This document shows, in pieces, positions 8,178 to 17,360 of a stretch of DNA of 64,000 nucleotides. The DNA is from CAWCDJ01 sp963796675. Lineage in GTDB: Bacteria; Acidobacteriota; Terriglobia; Bryobacterales; Bryobacteraceae. The stretch's first letter is position 1. Each line of letters opens with the position of its first letter. A model generated the notes under the pieces. The model did no database searches, was not told where the DNA came from, and was given only the letters and a program-made list of their open reading frames with translations. A program made the position numbers and the translations under genes. The DNA lies in contig CAWCMS010000002.1 of NCBI GenBank assembly GCA_963796675.1, positions 806,001 through 870,000 on the forward strand. The letters run 5' to 3'.

Positions 8178-9311
8178 TTATGGCGCATCCCGCGGAACTC
8201 GCCGCGGCGCGGGCAGGGACGTGGGTGCGCGAAACGGCGCGTCGAACGGCACAGAGGCGACACCCGCTGGGAGCTGCGCCGCCAGTCCGCGGACCAGGCG
8301 CTCCACTCGCTCCGGCTCGCCGTACCAGAATTCGAGCGGCAGGCGCGGCATGGCGGGCTCGAACTCCGCCTCGATGGTCTTCTGCCGTACCGCGAGGAAC
8401 GCGAGCAGTTCGGCACGGCCGGCGGGCCCTTCGCGCGTGAGGATCGCGAGTGGATTCCGGTCTGCAATCTCGGGGTTGGGGATGGCCAGTCCGCGCGGCC
8501 AGCGGGAGCGCCACCAGGCGCCGAGATCGGGCGGTGTACACGCACCGGCTTCGCGGCAGCGAATGGCCGCGGCAGCGAGGGCGCGGCGGGCATCGGGCGG
8601 CGCTTCGGCCCACAGCCGCTGATAAACGGCGAGTTCGTTGGCGCGATGCACGGCGAGATCGATCGCGTACGGCTCGTCGGCCGTCTGCGCCACGGGAAAA
8701 CCGTAGTAATCGCGCTGCTCTTCTTCGAGCAGGCGCGAAATCCGCGAGTTGGCGTTGGTCTCGTCCCAAAGCTGGCGCGGAAACAGCGGCGCCTGATTCT
8801 GATGGCAGACCGTACAGACGCGGCGGCGCGCATAGTAGACGCGCGGCACCGCCCCCTCGCGGTAGTCGTGGACCAATTGGAACTCGAAGCGTCCGGCGTC
8901 GCGATTGTAGCTCAGGACTTCGATGACGCCGGCCTTTTCCTGGTAGCCGAGGAAGAGCCGGTCTTTGATCGCCGGGTCGGGCGAATCGTCGAGCGCGGCG
9001 ATGGCCCGGGGGTAGCGGAAGAACTCGGGCGCTGCCGCGCTTCGCTGCAGCGACCGGCCGAGCGGAATCAGCACCCGCCGGTAGTGCGTTCCGGCGCCGG
9101 CCCGCGCGGCGATCTGTTCGAGCAGCCGCGAAAACGGGAAGGGCAGGGGATCGCTGGTCAGCGAATCGAAGAGCGATTGCCCGGCAGGCGGCAGGTCGGG
9201 GCCGGGAACCGCGGGATCGATCGCCCAGTCGTAAGCCGGACCGCCCGGAGGGGGCGCCGCACGCCTGCCGCATGCGGCCAGCAGCAGCGCGACCGCGATC
9301 CAGCGCTTCAA
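8178..9311 (-). CDS. Haem-motif lipoprotein (one CXXCH), function unknown
   Basis: With TTG at 9311 as start the protein has 377 residues and begins with a lipoprotein signal, lipobox LLAAC with Cys14. That TTG overlaps the preceding stop as TTGA, matching the ATGA coupling used elsewhere in this cluster. An earlier in-frame TTG at 9347 would add 12 polar residues. One c-type haem motif, CTVCH, lies at residues 166-170 in the context RRRVCTVCHQNQAPLF. The surrounding region, including PRQLWDETNANSRIS, is well ordered but I cannot place it in a named family. An exported, lipid-anchored mono-haem protein working with the upstream cytochromes is the simplest inference. Confidence 0.72.
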   Translation of the reverse strand: MKRWIAVALLLAACGRRAAPPPGGPAYDWAIDPAVPGPDLPPAGQSLFDSLTSDPLPFPFSRLLEQIAARAGAGTHYRRVLIPLGRSLQRSAAAPEFFRYPRAIAALDDSPDPAIKDRLFLGYQEKAGVIEVLSYNRDAGRFEFQLVHDYREGAVPRVYYARRRVCTVCHQNQAPLFPRQLWDETNANSRISRLLEEEQRDYYGFPVAQTADEPYAIDLAVHRANELAVYQRLWAEAPPDARRALAAAAIRCREAGACTPPDLGAWWRSRWPRGLAIPNPEIADRNPLAILTREGPAGRAELLAFLAVRQKTIEAEFEPAMPRLPLEFWYGEPERVERLVRGLAAQLPAGVASVPFDAPFRAPTSLPAPRRVPRDAP

Positions 9312-10225
9312 CGTGCGTTGGCCAGGTTCGGCGGCCCCGTCCAGCAATCTTCGGCGATCTTGCCGGTACGAGCAAATTCGTCCGAGCCGGCCTTCGCCGC
9401 GGTGTCGTTGTACACCGTGAAGTTCAGGATGAACGCTCCGGAAAGATACGCCCGGCCGAGGTAAAAGCCGGGACGCACCATGCGGATCTCGTCGCGCACC
9501 AGCAGCCCTTCGCGTCCCGCGAGCTTATCGGGAATCTCGTGATAGCCGGGGATTTCGTCGGTGAAGGCGTAATCGATGATGACCGATTCCTTCCGGCTGT
9601 CGAGCAGGCTCTGGCCACAATAGAGCTTGGCGGGAAAGTAGAGCTGGTCGGTCTTGCCGTTGGTGCTCAACTGGCGCACCTGCGCTTCCTCCGCCGGGTT
9701 GGGGAAGAATTCCTGCAGGAGTTCGAGATGGTCGATGCGGTTGCGCAGCACGCGATCGTTCCGGTAGAAAACCTTTCCCTTCCACAGAGCGCGGCCGAGA
9801 ATCGTGAGCTTCTGCAATTCGAGATCGGCCGCCACGCCCTTGAGGCCGCCGACGATTTCCCCGAGCCGCGAGCCACCGCTCATTCCCTTGGGAAAGAAAA
9901 GGTCGCCATCGTGCGGACCGTCCGGGATGGGGCCGGCGGTGAGGCGGGCGTAGATCTGATCCACCTGCTCCTGGTCGAACTTCTTGACGTTCGCGGGTGT
10001 GAGCGACATGCGCTGCGCGGGCGAGAGCGGATAGCGGTACTCGACCTCCGCGAAGTCCGTCTTCGAGGCGTAGGGATTGCCATACGGCGCGAACGGTATC
10101 GAGGGCGGCCGCGTAGACCACCACCAGCCACCGAGCGCCACGACGACGATCAGGACGCCGATCCACAGCAGCTTCGATCCGCCGCGGGGCGATTTTGCGG
10201 GAACGCTTGCGGTTGCGTTTGCCAT
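9308..10225 (-). CDS. Membrane-anchored periplasmic protein, unknown function
   Basis: A 305-residue protein with one N-terminal membrane helix (residues ~18-36, LLWIGVLIVVVALGGWWW) and a large soluble part probably facing the periplasm. No haem motif is present. The C-terminal half (KVFYRNDRVLRNRIDHLELL, then KLAGREGLLVRDEIRM and GFYLGRAYLSGAFILNF) looks like a beta-barrel or lipocalin-like fold, but I do not recognise the family. It has a strong ribosome site (AAGGAGA before 10225). It starts 11 bases after the large di-haem gene and overlaps the lipoprotein gene, so it is very likely part of the same cytochrome operon. Confidence 0.7.
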   Translation of the reverse strand: MANATASVPAKSPRGGSKLLWIGVLIVVVALGGWWWSTRPPSIPFAPYGNPYASKTDFAEVEYRYPLSPAQRMSLTPANVKKFDQEQVDQIYARLTAGPIPDGPHDGDLFFPKGMSGGSRLGEIVGGLKGVAADLELQKLTILGRALWKGKVFYRNDRVLRNRIDHLELLQEFFPNPAEEAQVRQLSTNGKTDQLYFPAKLYCGQSLLDSRKESVIIDYAFTDEIPGYHEIPDKLAGREGLLVRDEIRMVRPGFYLGRAYLSGAFILNFTVYNDTAAKAGSDEFARTGKIAEDCWTGPPNLANAR

Positions 10226-10236
10226 GGGTGGTCTCC

Positions 10237-12642
10237 TTACAGCGTCGCGAGAAACGCCGTGAGCGCCTTCTTCTCACGGTCGGAAAGGCCGGTGCCGAAC
10301 GGATGGCCCGAGTTCTCCCAGAAATCGGTGCTGGTCATGTAGTGTTTGCGGATGAGGCGGTCGTGCGTTTGGATGACATCGAGGGGCGTACCCAGGTGCG
10401 CCACGAATTCGCCGAGCATATCGTGTACTTCTTTCACGTCGGCATCGTCTTTCAGCCGGGATTTCAGAGCGGAAGGGTCGGTGACCGAAAGAGTCAGGTC
10501 GACCACCAGTTCCTTGTAGAGGAGGTTGCCGACCATGGCCTGCGGAGTGCCTCTGGGGATGACGATCCGGATGGGAACGAACTTGCGGCTGGAAGGCTCC
10601 CAGATCTTCGGGCCGGCCTCGATCACGATCGGCTGCTCGAGTAGAGTGACCTTGCGCGGCCGATTTTCGGGCGGCGTGAGCAGTTGCTCCATAGACGCCT
10701 TGTAGAGCTTGTAGCGCCCGGCGACAGTCGGATCAAATTCCCAGCAGGCCGGCGGATTGGCGACCGGCTTGTTGCTCGCGTCGACGTAGGGCGACGAGTA
10801 GAAGTCGTTCTCCTTGTTTTTCGGCTGGCCGCAGACTTCGGGGCCGATGGCGTTGTTGTGCATGAACGGCGCGGTAGCCCATAAGCTCAGCAGCGACGTA
10901 TTGCGGTAGTATCCACGGCCGCCGTCCGATGGGTCGGGGATATTGGGATCGGGCTTGCGGCTGTGTAATGTGACCGAGCCGTATTGATCCCAGACGTGGC
11001 CTTCCATGTGGTTCGAGTGCAGCGCCCGCGAGCGGTTGGTGCCGACGGCGGAGACCAGCTGCGCGACGTCGGTACTGAGGAAATCGACGCGGTCGCCGAC
11101 GGGGTCGGTGGCGCGGAAATCGACCGTCCGGAAACTGCCCGCGGCGTCCGGCTTCTGGCTCGAGTGGCAGCGCGCGCAGTTGTCGGCAAAAAGCTGGTGG
11201 CCGAGTGCGACCGAGCCCTGGCCGTACTCGGCATCGAGCTGTGTGATCAGTTGATCGTTGCTCTTCAGGCCGCGCGCCAGGTAGAGATCGCTCTGGTGCT
11301 GAGAGACCAGAAAGGCGGCGATCTCCGGCAGCCGGTCTTCAATCGCGCGGAAGTTGGGACAGTCGCGGCGGCACTGGCCGATATCGAACGGTGTCTGGCC
11401 GTAGCCGCGCTGCGCCGGGTCGACTACGAAAAAGTTGGTGAGGTGGTTGACCCAGCAGGTTTCCGAGCACGAGCCGATATTGATGTAGACCCGCTGAATC
11501 GCTTCGAGCAGTCCGATACTGTCTTCACCGCCCTTGAGGATGTGCTTGATCGGATCGTTCGCATCCATCGGGTCGGAGGCTTTCTTGAGGCGGCGCTCCC
11601 AGCACTTGTTGTTGCTGCCCGGCTCGCACCAGCAGGAGCGGGCGTCGGCGTTCGCGGGACACGAATCGGTCTTCCACCACTTCATGACCTCCTCGTCGGG
11701 GAAGTCCGGGCGGTGCGCAAAGTTGATGATGGCGTTCGGGGTACCGGGGTTGCCGGTGAAATCGTGCGGAAAGGCCGACGTGTCTACCGTTCCGGCGCGC
11801 ACATAGTTGAAGATGCGGAACAGCGGGCTTGAAGGCGGTTCACCCGAAGACATGATGGCGGTAACGTTGGTGTACTGGTTGCCGATCGCGCCCTTGATGT
11901 TCTCGGGGCGCGGATTGGACGGGTCCTTGGGCGGATGGAGCGGGTCGAAGGCGATGTGGCAGGCCCCGCACGACATGCCGAAATAGAACGGCGGCTCGAT
12001 CGATCCATCCCGCAGCTTGGAGGCGAACGTTTCGGGCAGGACCTTGGCCGTGAAGCCTCCCCAGCTTTCGGGCGATCCGTTCACTTTGCGCCACTTCCCG
12101 GCGTCGAAGCGCGGGTTGGGGAATTTGCGGATGCCCATGGCGCCCGAAGACGTGCCGAACTCCAGGCCGCACCCGGAATCGCGCTGCCCGTGGTGCGGAT
12201 CCTTCGGGTCTGCCGCGTCGTCCTGAAGATCGCAGCCGGGGTCGCGATAGCCGGCCTTGCCGACGAACTTCAGCAGCTCGTCGTCGCCGGGGCAGTAGTC
12301 CATGCCATACGTGTCGGCGAGGCTCTTCTTCGGGCAATTCGGACTGCCGGGCGTGCAGCATTCCGGATCGTTGATGATGCCCCAGGCGCGGAAGCGGTCG
12401 CCGCGCTCCTTGCTGTTGAGCACGCGATACCAGTCGAGCAGCACCGGCAGGCGCTGGGGCAGCACATAAGCGTGAAAGCGCGCGTTACCCGCGGTGGCGT
12501 AGAACCAGATCTTACAGCCGGCCTGTTCGGCCTTCGATAACTTCGGATCGTCACATTGGTTTCCCTGGTAAGATGGCGTCGCCGCACGTGCCGCCGCGGC
12601 AATTGCGAGGAATAAGATCAGGGCCCATCCGGGCTTTTTCAT
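10237..12642 (-). CDS. Large exported di-haem c-type cytochrome, Cys-rich
   Basis: An 801-residue protein with a signal peptide (LILFLAIAAAARAA, cut near residue 21). Two haem c motifs are visible: CGACH at 225-229 and CARCH at 489-493, about 260 residues apart. Long spacing and the mixed architecture recall MauG/RoxA-type di-haem proteins, but length and inserts differ. It also has roughly 20 further cysteines in clusters (30-43, 95-158, 328-347, 392-428), which is unusual for a cytochrome and suggests disulfides. It may be an oxygenase, peroxidase or electron carrier; the substrate is unknown. Its start overlaps the end of the upstream cytochrome gene as ATGA. Confidence 0.82.
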   Translation of the reverse strand: MKKPGWALILFLAIAAAARAATPSYQGNQCDDPKLSKAEQAGCKIWFYATAGNARFHAYVLPQRLPVLLDWYRVLNSKERGDRFRAWGIINDPECCTPGSPNCPKKSLADTYGMDYCPGDDELLKFVGKAGYRDPGCDLQDDAADPKDPHHGQRDSGCGLEFGTSSGAMGIRKFPNPRFDAGKWRKVNGSPESWGGFTAKVLPETFASKLRDGSIEPPFYFGMSCGACHIAFDPLHPPKDPSNPRPENIKGAIGNQYTNVTAIMSSGEPPSSPLFRIFNYVRAGTVDTSAFPHDFTGNPGTPNAIINFAHRPDFPDEEVMKWWKTDSCPANADARSCWCEPGSNNKCWERRLKKASDPMDANDPIKHILKGGEDSIGLLEAIQRVYINIGSCSETCWVNHLTNFFVVDPAQRGYGQTPFDIGQCRRDCPNFRAIEDRLPEIAAFLVSQHQSDLYLARGLKSNDQLITQLDAEYGQGSVALGHQLFADNCARCHSSQKPDAAGSFRTVDFRATDPVGDRVDFLSTDVAQLVSAVGTNRSRALHSNHMEGHVWDQYGSVTLHSRKPDPNIPDPSDGGRGYYRNTSLLSLWATAPFMHNNAIGPEVCGQPKNKENDFYSSPYVDASNKPVANPPACWEFDPTVAGRYKLYKASMEQLLTPPENRPRKVTLLEQPIVIEAGPKIWEPSSRKFVPIRIVIPRGTPQAMVGNLLYKELVVDLTLSVTDPSALKSRLKDDADVKEVHDMLGEFVAHLGTPLDVIQTHDRLIRKHYMTSTDFWENSGHPFGTGLSDREKKALTAFLATL

Positions 12643-14111
12643 AGTTCGCTCCCTTCGACTGGTCCGATGGTCTTGAGATATTCGATCAGGGCCTTCTTCT
12701 CCGCCGGGCTGAGCGCCGTGCCGTAGAGATGGCCCTGGTTGCCGTTGCCGCGCTCGGTGGTATCGATCCGGAAACCGTGCAGGCGGGCCTGCTCGGATTC
12801 GGTGTCGAACCCCACCTTCACGGGGTCATACACGTCGTAGCCGCGATAGAACACTTTGCTGCGTTTTTCGGGCGGCTCCAGAAGCTCCGTCAGATTGGGG
12901 ACGGAGCCGTTATGCAGGTACGGTGCGCGCATCCAGATGCCGTCGAGCGGCACGGCCTGGTAGCCATTGATCGAAGGCTTGGTGATCGGAATACGATCCA
13001 CCCCGACCTTCGCCACCGCCTGATTGGCGATTTGAGCCGCCTGCGCGGTCCAGGTGATCAGGCGATTGTCGTCGGTACCCACTTCGCGCACGTCGATGAT
13101 CTGGCCGGCGCGCGTTCCGCCACCGACGGCGTGGCAGTTGCGGCATTGGGCATCGAAGATCGGCTTGCCCGAGGCAGCGAGGGACGAATCGACCGGGTAG
13201 GGATACTTCGGTGCGCGCTTGTGCTTCAGGTAATCTTCGATCCAGGCGGCGTTCGCGACGACGGTCTTCGGATTGGCCTGCAGTCCGAGCGCCGAATCGA
13301 TAATGACGGAGCGCGGCGAAGGCGTCTCGCCGCCCCAGTTCAGAAACATGCCTTCGCGCATGCCCAGGTTCCAGATCGAGGGGAAGTCCGCCTGGCCCAC
13401 CGTATTGTCCACCGGCAGGGTGGTCATGAAGTACTTCGTGAGATTCATCGGGTCGTCGCGGCCCGGCCCCCATTCCGGCCAGTGCGGACGGTTCATCCAG
13501 GCGAATTGTGGACCGCGCGCCGCCAGCGCCTTCCGCGTCTGCGGAATGATCATGTAGCGCCAAGCCATCTGATCGAGGAAGCCGAGGCTCGCGTGTTTCT
13601 GGATCTCGGGCATCAGGGTATCGGCGTTGAAGCGCGGGTCGTTCGCGCAATCGGTGAGAAAACGCAAAACGGCCTGAATGTTCCCCGTATTGTTGGGGCC
13701 GGCGGGGATGATGGTGGGCGTCTGATCCGGCCCGGTGCGGAAACTGCCGACGTGGCAGATGGCACAGTTGTTGGCGACGCGCGGGAAGCCCACCGTCTTC
13801 TTGGTAAAGCCCACGGGCATCTCGTGCCCCTCTTCCCACGGAATGCCGAAGGCATAGTAGCCCTGGCCGCCGGCGGGCAACTTATCCGGGAAGACGCGCG
13901 GCAGAACGACCCAGATCCAATACGGCAGGCCGGCTTTCGCTTCGCCTCCGATCGATCCGTACTTGAAGCGCTCTTCGGCCGATGGCCACGGGCCGTCATC
14001 CACCTCGCGGAAGAATTTCCACCAGACCGTTGTCCCGGCAACCGCTACGAAGACCCCGAGGGCCGCCGCCGCAATCCACAGCCGTCTTTTCCAAACAGGC
14101 GAGAGGCTCAT
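12639..14111 (-). CDS. Membrane-anchored di-haem cytochrome, RoxA-like family (paralog 2)
   Basis: A 490-residue protein with an N-terminal membrane anchor (residues ~10-31). Haem c motifs are CAICH at 116-120 and CRNCH at 323-327. The segment ERFKYGSIGGEAKAGLPYWI and the late YLHNGSVPNLTELLEPP block are typical of the RoxA-like/di-haem peroxidase superfamily, where the second haem domain resembles MauG and bacterial cytochrome c peroxidases. It is a clear paralog of the gene immediately upstream (matching blocks at FKYGS, CAICHVGS, AAPKYPLP-like, LHNGSVP). It probably faces the periplasm, handling electrons or oxygen chemistry with its operon partners. A ribosome site AGGAGA precedes the ATG at 14111. 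Confidence 0.85.
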   Translation of the reverse strand: MSLSPVWKRRLWIAAAALGVFVAVAGTTVWWKFFREVDDGPWPSAEERFKYGSIGGEAKAGLPYWIWVVLPRVFPDKLPAGGQGYYAFGIPWEEGHEMPVGFTKKTVGFPRVANNCAICHVGSFRTGPDQTPTIIPAGPNNTGNIQAVLRFLTDCANDPRFNADTLMPEIQKHASLGFLDQMAWRYMIIPQTRKALAARGPQFAWMNRPHWPEWGPGRDDPMNLTKYFMTTLPVDNTVGQADFPSIWNLGMREGMFLNWGGETPSPRSVIIDSALGLQANPKTVVANAAWIEDYLKHKRAPKYPYPVDSSLAASGKPIFDAQCRNCHAVGGGTRAGQIIDVREVGTDDNRLITWTAQAAQIANQAVAKVGVDRIPITKPSINGYQAVPLDGIWMRAPYLHNGSVPNLTELLEPPEKRSKVFYRGYDVYDPVKVGFDTESEQARLHGFRIDTTERGNGNQGHLYGTALSPAEKKALIEYLKTIGPVEGSEL

Positions 14112-14121
14112 CCGCGTCTCC

Positions 14122-15630
14122 TCAAAAGGTCTTCAGGTATTCGACCAGCGCCGCTTTATCGGCGGGCGGGAGTTCGGTGCCGTAAGCCTTCCCCGCATGG
14201 CCCTGATTGCCGTTGCCGGGGACGGAGGTGTCGTAGAGGAAGAACGCGCGGCCATCGCGTTGCGCCACGTCGGAAACGAACCCCACCTTCACGGGGTCGA
14301 AGACGTCGTCGCCGCGATAGAATTTCGCGGGGCGTTTGGCCGCGGGTTCGAGCAGGTCGCGCAAGGACGGCACGGAGCCGTTGTGCAGATACGGTCCGCG
14401 CAGCCAGACGCCGTCGAGCGGCATGTTCGCATAGCCGTTGGTCTTGCGGAAGTGCGAGAAGCGCTCCGAGGGATCCTTCGTGCCGGCATAGAGCAGGCTT
14501 TGGTTGACCGCGAGGGCGAGCGTGTAGGAATCGAGCCGGTGGCGGTCGGTGCCGATCGTGGTAATTTCGGTGACCTTACCGAGATCGCCCTGTCCCGCCT
14601 GGAAGTTGCGGCCGTCCGGTCCGTGGCAGTTGGCGCACCACTGCGCGTAGACCTGTTTGCCGCGTGCCGCCAGGGCTTCGTCGGTGGGCAGCGGATACTT
14701 GGGGGGCGCCGCGTCATCAATGAAGGTCTCGATGCGCTGCATGGCCTCGCGGTCGAGGCTGGCGGGAAACGCTCCCGTCCCGAAGGCAGCGCTCCGATTG
14801 CGCTCCTGGACGCTGGTATTGTTGCCGTCCCAGTGAAGCTGCATGTTCACGCGTTTCTTTTGGTACCAGATGGAAGGCAGGTCCGCGGTGCCGATGCGTT
14901 CGGCGTCGGGCATGCGCTGGTCCATGGGGAAATTGAGCAGCGCCTTGGCGGGGCTGAAGGTGTCGATGCGTCCGGGTCCGAACTGCGGATTGGTGAGGAT
15001 CGGTTTCAGCCGCGATTCGAAATCGAGCAACCCCGTCCGTGTCAGCCCGATGGCATAGTTGGTGAGCAGCAGGCGATTGACCGGATCTTCGTGGATGCCC
15101 ATCGATTCGGCGGTCCCGAGAATCCGGCCCGGTGCGAACTGATCGCTTTTGGCCGCGGCGAAGAGGAATTCGTAGTAGCCGCGCAGATCCACCGTATTCG
15201 AAGGCATGCCCACAACGAACTGGGGCGTGTCGCCGGGGTGCAGACGCACGGAGCCTACGTGACAGATCGCACAGTTCAATGCCACCAGGTCGATTCCGCG
15301 ATAGTGCCGCACCGAGGTTCCGATCGGCATCGCCTTACCAGGTTCGTAGAGGAAGCCGAACGAACTGTAGTTGCCGCCGGGCAGGCCGAAGATCTTCGGC
15401 AGCGTCATCCAGATGGCGTACGGGATGCCGTTCAGGACTTCTCCGCCCGTCGATCCATATTTAAAGTGTTCCTGCGCGTCGGGGTAATGCGTGGTGGAAT
15501 TCGAAGTCAACCGCACGCCGAAATAGAGAGCTGCCACCGCGACAGCCGCGAGTTCGACGATCAGAATGGTCCGCGCCGCGCTGCTTTTGCGCGGAATGCG
15601 AGCCGGTTTCACGCCAGCGTTTGAGCCCAA
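14122..15630 (-). CDS. Membrane-anchored di-haem cytochrome, RoxA-like family (paralog 1)
   Basis: A 502-residue protein, first gene of the minus-strand cytochrome run. A membrane anchor lies at residues ~21-38. Haem c motifs are CAICH at 120-124 and CANCH at 332-336. Conserved blocks shared with the next gene include EHFKYGSTGGEVLNGIPYAI, NCAICHVGSVRL and GPYLHNGSVPSLRDLLEP. The Met in NGYANMPLDGVWLRG may be an axial ligand, as in related proteins, but this cannot be proved here. The tandem copy 10 bases downstream indicates duplication followed by divergence. The pair may act as electron-transfer partners or heteromeric enzyme. No promoter could be identified confidently in the 180-base divergent gap upstream. 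Confidence 0.85.
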   Translation of the reverse strand: MGSNAGVKPARIPRKSSAARTILIVELAAVAVAALYFGVRLTSNSTTHYPDAQEHFKYGSTGGEVLNGIPYAIWMTLPKIFGLPGGNYSSFGFLYEPGKAMPIGTSVRHYRGIDLVALNCAICHVGSVRLHPGDTPQFVVGMPSNTVDLRGYYEFLFAAAKSDQFAPGRILGTAESMGIHEDPVNRLLLTNYAIGLTRTGLLDFESRLKPILTNPQFGPGRIDTFSPAKALLNFPMDQRMPDAERIGTADLPSIWYQKKRVNMQLHWDGNNTSVQERNRSAAFGTGAFPASLDREAMQRIETFIDDAAPPKYPLPTDEALAARGKQVYAQWCANCHGPDGRNFQAGQGDLGKVTEITTIGTDRHRLDSYTLALAVNQSLLYAGTKDPSERFSHFRKTNGYANMPLDGVWLRGPYLHNGSVPSLRDLLEPAAKRPAKFYRGDDVFDPVKVGFVSDVAQRDGRAFFLYDTSVPGNGNQGHAGKAYGTELPPADKAALVEYLKTF

Positions 15631-15812
15631 GAGTACAGCCCCTCCGATGAACGAAATGCACTGTGCTGTGGTGACCCAAAATCCCCAGGTGTTACATGAG
15701 TGCGGAAGAAAAACTCGCCCGAATGACGGTAAAGCGTATCATTGAAGACGCAACCATTCAAGAGAAATCAAGCCACTCCCGCACCGAGGCAGGGCGTAGA
15801 ATCGTCTCATCG

Positions 15813-17360
15813 ATGACGAGATACCGGGCCATCGCCCTGTTGTGGCTCTGCTTCGTAGTGCGAGGCTTGTACTACGCCACGGTCACACCGCTCTGGGAAG
15901 GCTACGACGAGTATTCACACTATGCCTACCTGGATTACCTGATCCACAACGGCAACCTGCCGAAACCCGGCGTCTCGCGCAATTCGGTCGAGGTGGAAGC
16001 GTCCTTGCGCGCCGATCCGCTTCCGTGGACGCAGCAGCAGTTGCATCCGGGCGTCATTTCCTACGACCGCTGGTGGACTCTCGCGCCTTCCGAACGTGCA
16101 CGACGGCTCGCCGCGGTGCCGGCGTCGCATGCCGAAGATCCCGCGGGAGACCCGATCTACGAGGCGCAGCAGCCTCCCCTCTATTACTGGACGATGGCCC
16201 CCGTGCTGGCGGCGTCCGAACGCCTCGGCCTTACGCTCGAGGCTCGAGTCCGGGCGGTGCGATACGTCTCGGTGCTGTTGTGTTCCCTCGCGCTGCCGCT
16301 CGGGTGGATGATGGCTGCGCTCGTCCTGGGGTCCGACGCATTGGCGGCCGGCGCCGTGGCGGTCGCGGTCGGGATGCCGGAATTCCTGATCGATATCGCG
16401 CGCGTCGGCAACGAAAGCATGGCGGTGGTGGCGGGGACGGCGCTCGCGTATGCGTGTGTCCTGGCAGTGTGCGGAAGGCGCGGCTGGAAAGTCGCGATCC
16501 TTATGGGCGCGACGCTCGCCGCCTGTCTCCTGACCAAAGTCTATTTCCTCTCGGCAATACCCGCGGTCTGCGCGATCGCCCTGGTGGCGAGAAGTTGGAA
16601 GGCGGCCGCAGCGCTGCCGATCGCGGCGGTGCTCGCGGGATGGTGGTATCGCTTTATCTACCTCGCCACCGGCGACCCTACGGGAATGATTCAGAGCGTC
16701 GCCCTGCACCAGGTCCCCGTGGGTGAGAAGCTCCGCGTTGCGCTCCATCTCAATTGGGTCCGCGGCATCGACGTCGCGCTCTTTTCGCACCTCTGGTTCG
16801 GCGGCTGGAGTTTTCTGCAAGTGAAGAGCTGGATGTACCACGTCTTTTATCTGATCTTCGCCGCCGGGCTCGTGGGGCTGGTGCTTGCGGCGGTCCGTGG
16901 GCGGTGGCGGCCCCTCGCGGCGCCGGCGCTGCTCGAGGTGGGGCTGTGCGCGGGACTCGCGTACCATGTGGTGCTGGGACAGATCGGCTATGGAGCCCCG
17001 ATGACCAGCGGCTGGTATCTTTACTGCATGGTGTTCGCGGAAGTCGCACTCCTGGCGGCCGGCTGGAATGAACTCGTATCGTGGCGCATCGCCGCTCCGG
17101 TGATGGCGGCGCTGTTCGCGCTACTCGATCTCTACGGGCTGACCGTGCTGCAGATTCCCTACTACACCGGCCTCACCCGGCACCTTGCCAATGGCCGACT
17201 GGCCGGCCTGCAACTCTCTCAAATGCCGGAACTCGCGGGCCGTCTGGGCATCGGTTGGCTCGCCTACCTGGCGGCTACGCTCTGCACGGTCGCGGTAGCC
17301 ATTCCGTGGCCAACCAAAGCTCCCCGGCGGGCGTCTGAATACCAGACAGGAACAATTTAA
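15813..17360 (+). CDS. GT-C-like membrane glycosyltransferase / DUF2142-type protein
   Basis: With ATG at 15813 the protein has 515 residues and about ten membrane helices. The first helix is followed by a loop with WEGYDEYSHYAYL; the acidic pair Asp32-Glu33 in the first external loop is what GT-C enzymes (PMT/ArnT-like) use for metal or donor binding. These enzymes use polyprenyl-phosphate sugars on the outer face of the membrane. An upstream ATG at 15696 would add 39 polar residues before the first helix and is less likely. The stop overlaps the next ATG as TAATG, so it is translationally coupled to the ADOP permease. Donor and acceptor are unknown. Confidence 0.75.
   Translation: MTRYRAIALLWLCFVVRGLYYATVTPLWEGYDEYSHYAYLDYLIHNGNLPKPGVSRNSVEVEASLRADPLPWTQQQLHPGVISYDRWWTLAPSERARRLAAVPASHAEDPAGDPIYEAQQPPLYYWTMAPVLAASERLGLTLEARVRAVRYVSVLLCSLALPLGWMMAALVLGSDALAAGAVAVAVGMPEFLIDIARVGNESMAVVAGTALAYACVLAVCGRRGWKVAILMGATLAACLLTKVYFLSAIPAVCAIALVARSWKAAAALPIAAVLAGWWYRFIYLATGDPTGMIQSVALHQVPVGEKLRVALHLNWVRGIDVALFSHLWFGGWSFLQVKSWMYHVFYLIFAAGLVGLVLAAVRGRWRPLAAPALLEVGLCAGLAYHVVLGQIGYGAPMTSGWYLYCMVFAEVALLAAGWNELVSWRIAAPVMAALFALLDLYGLTVLQIPYYTGLTRHLANGRLAGLQLSQMPELAGRLGIGWLAYLAATLCTVAVAIPWPTKAPRRASEYQTGTI

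Noticed and set aside
12729..14507. 592-codon open frame antisense to cytochrome genes
   Set aside because: Spans two genes with intact haem motifs on the other strand and has no domain of its own.
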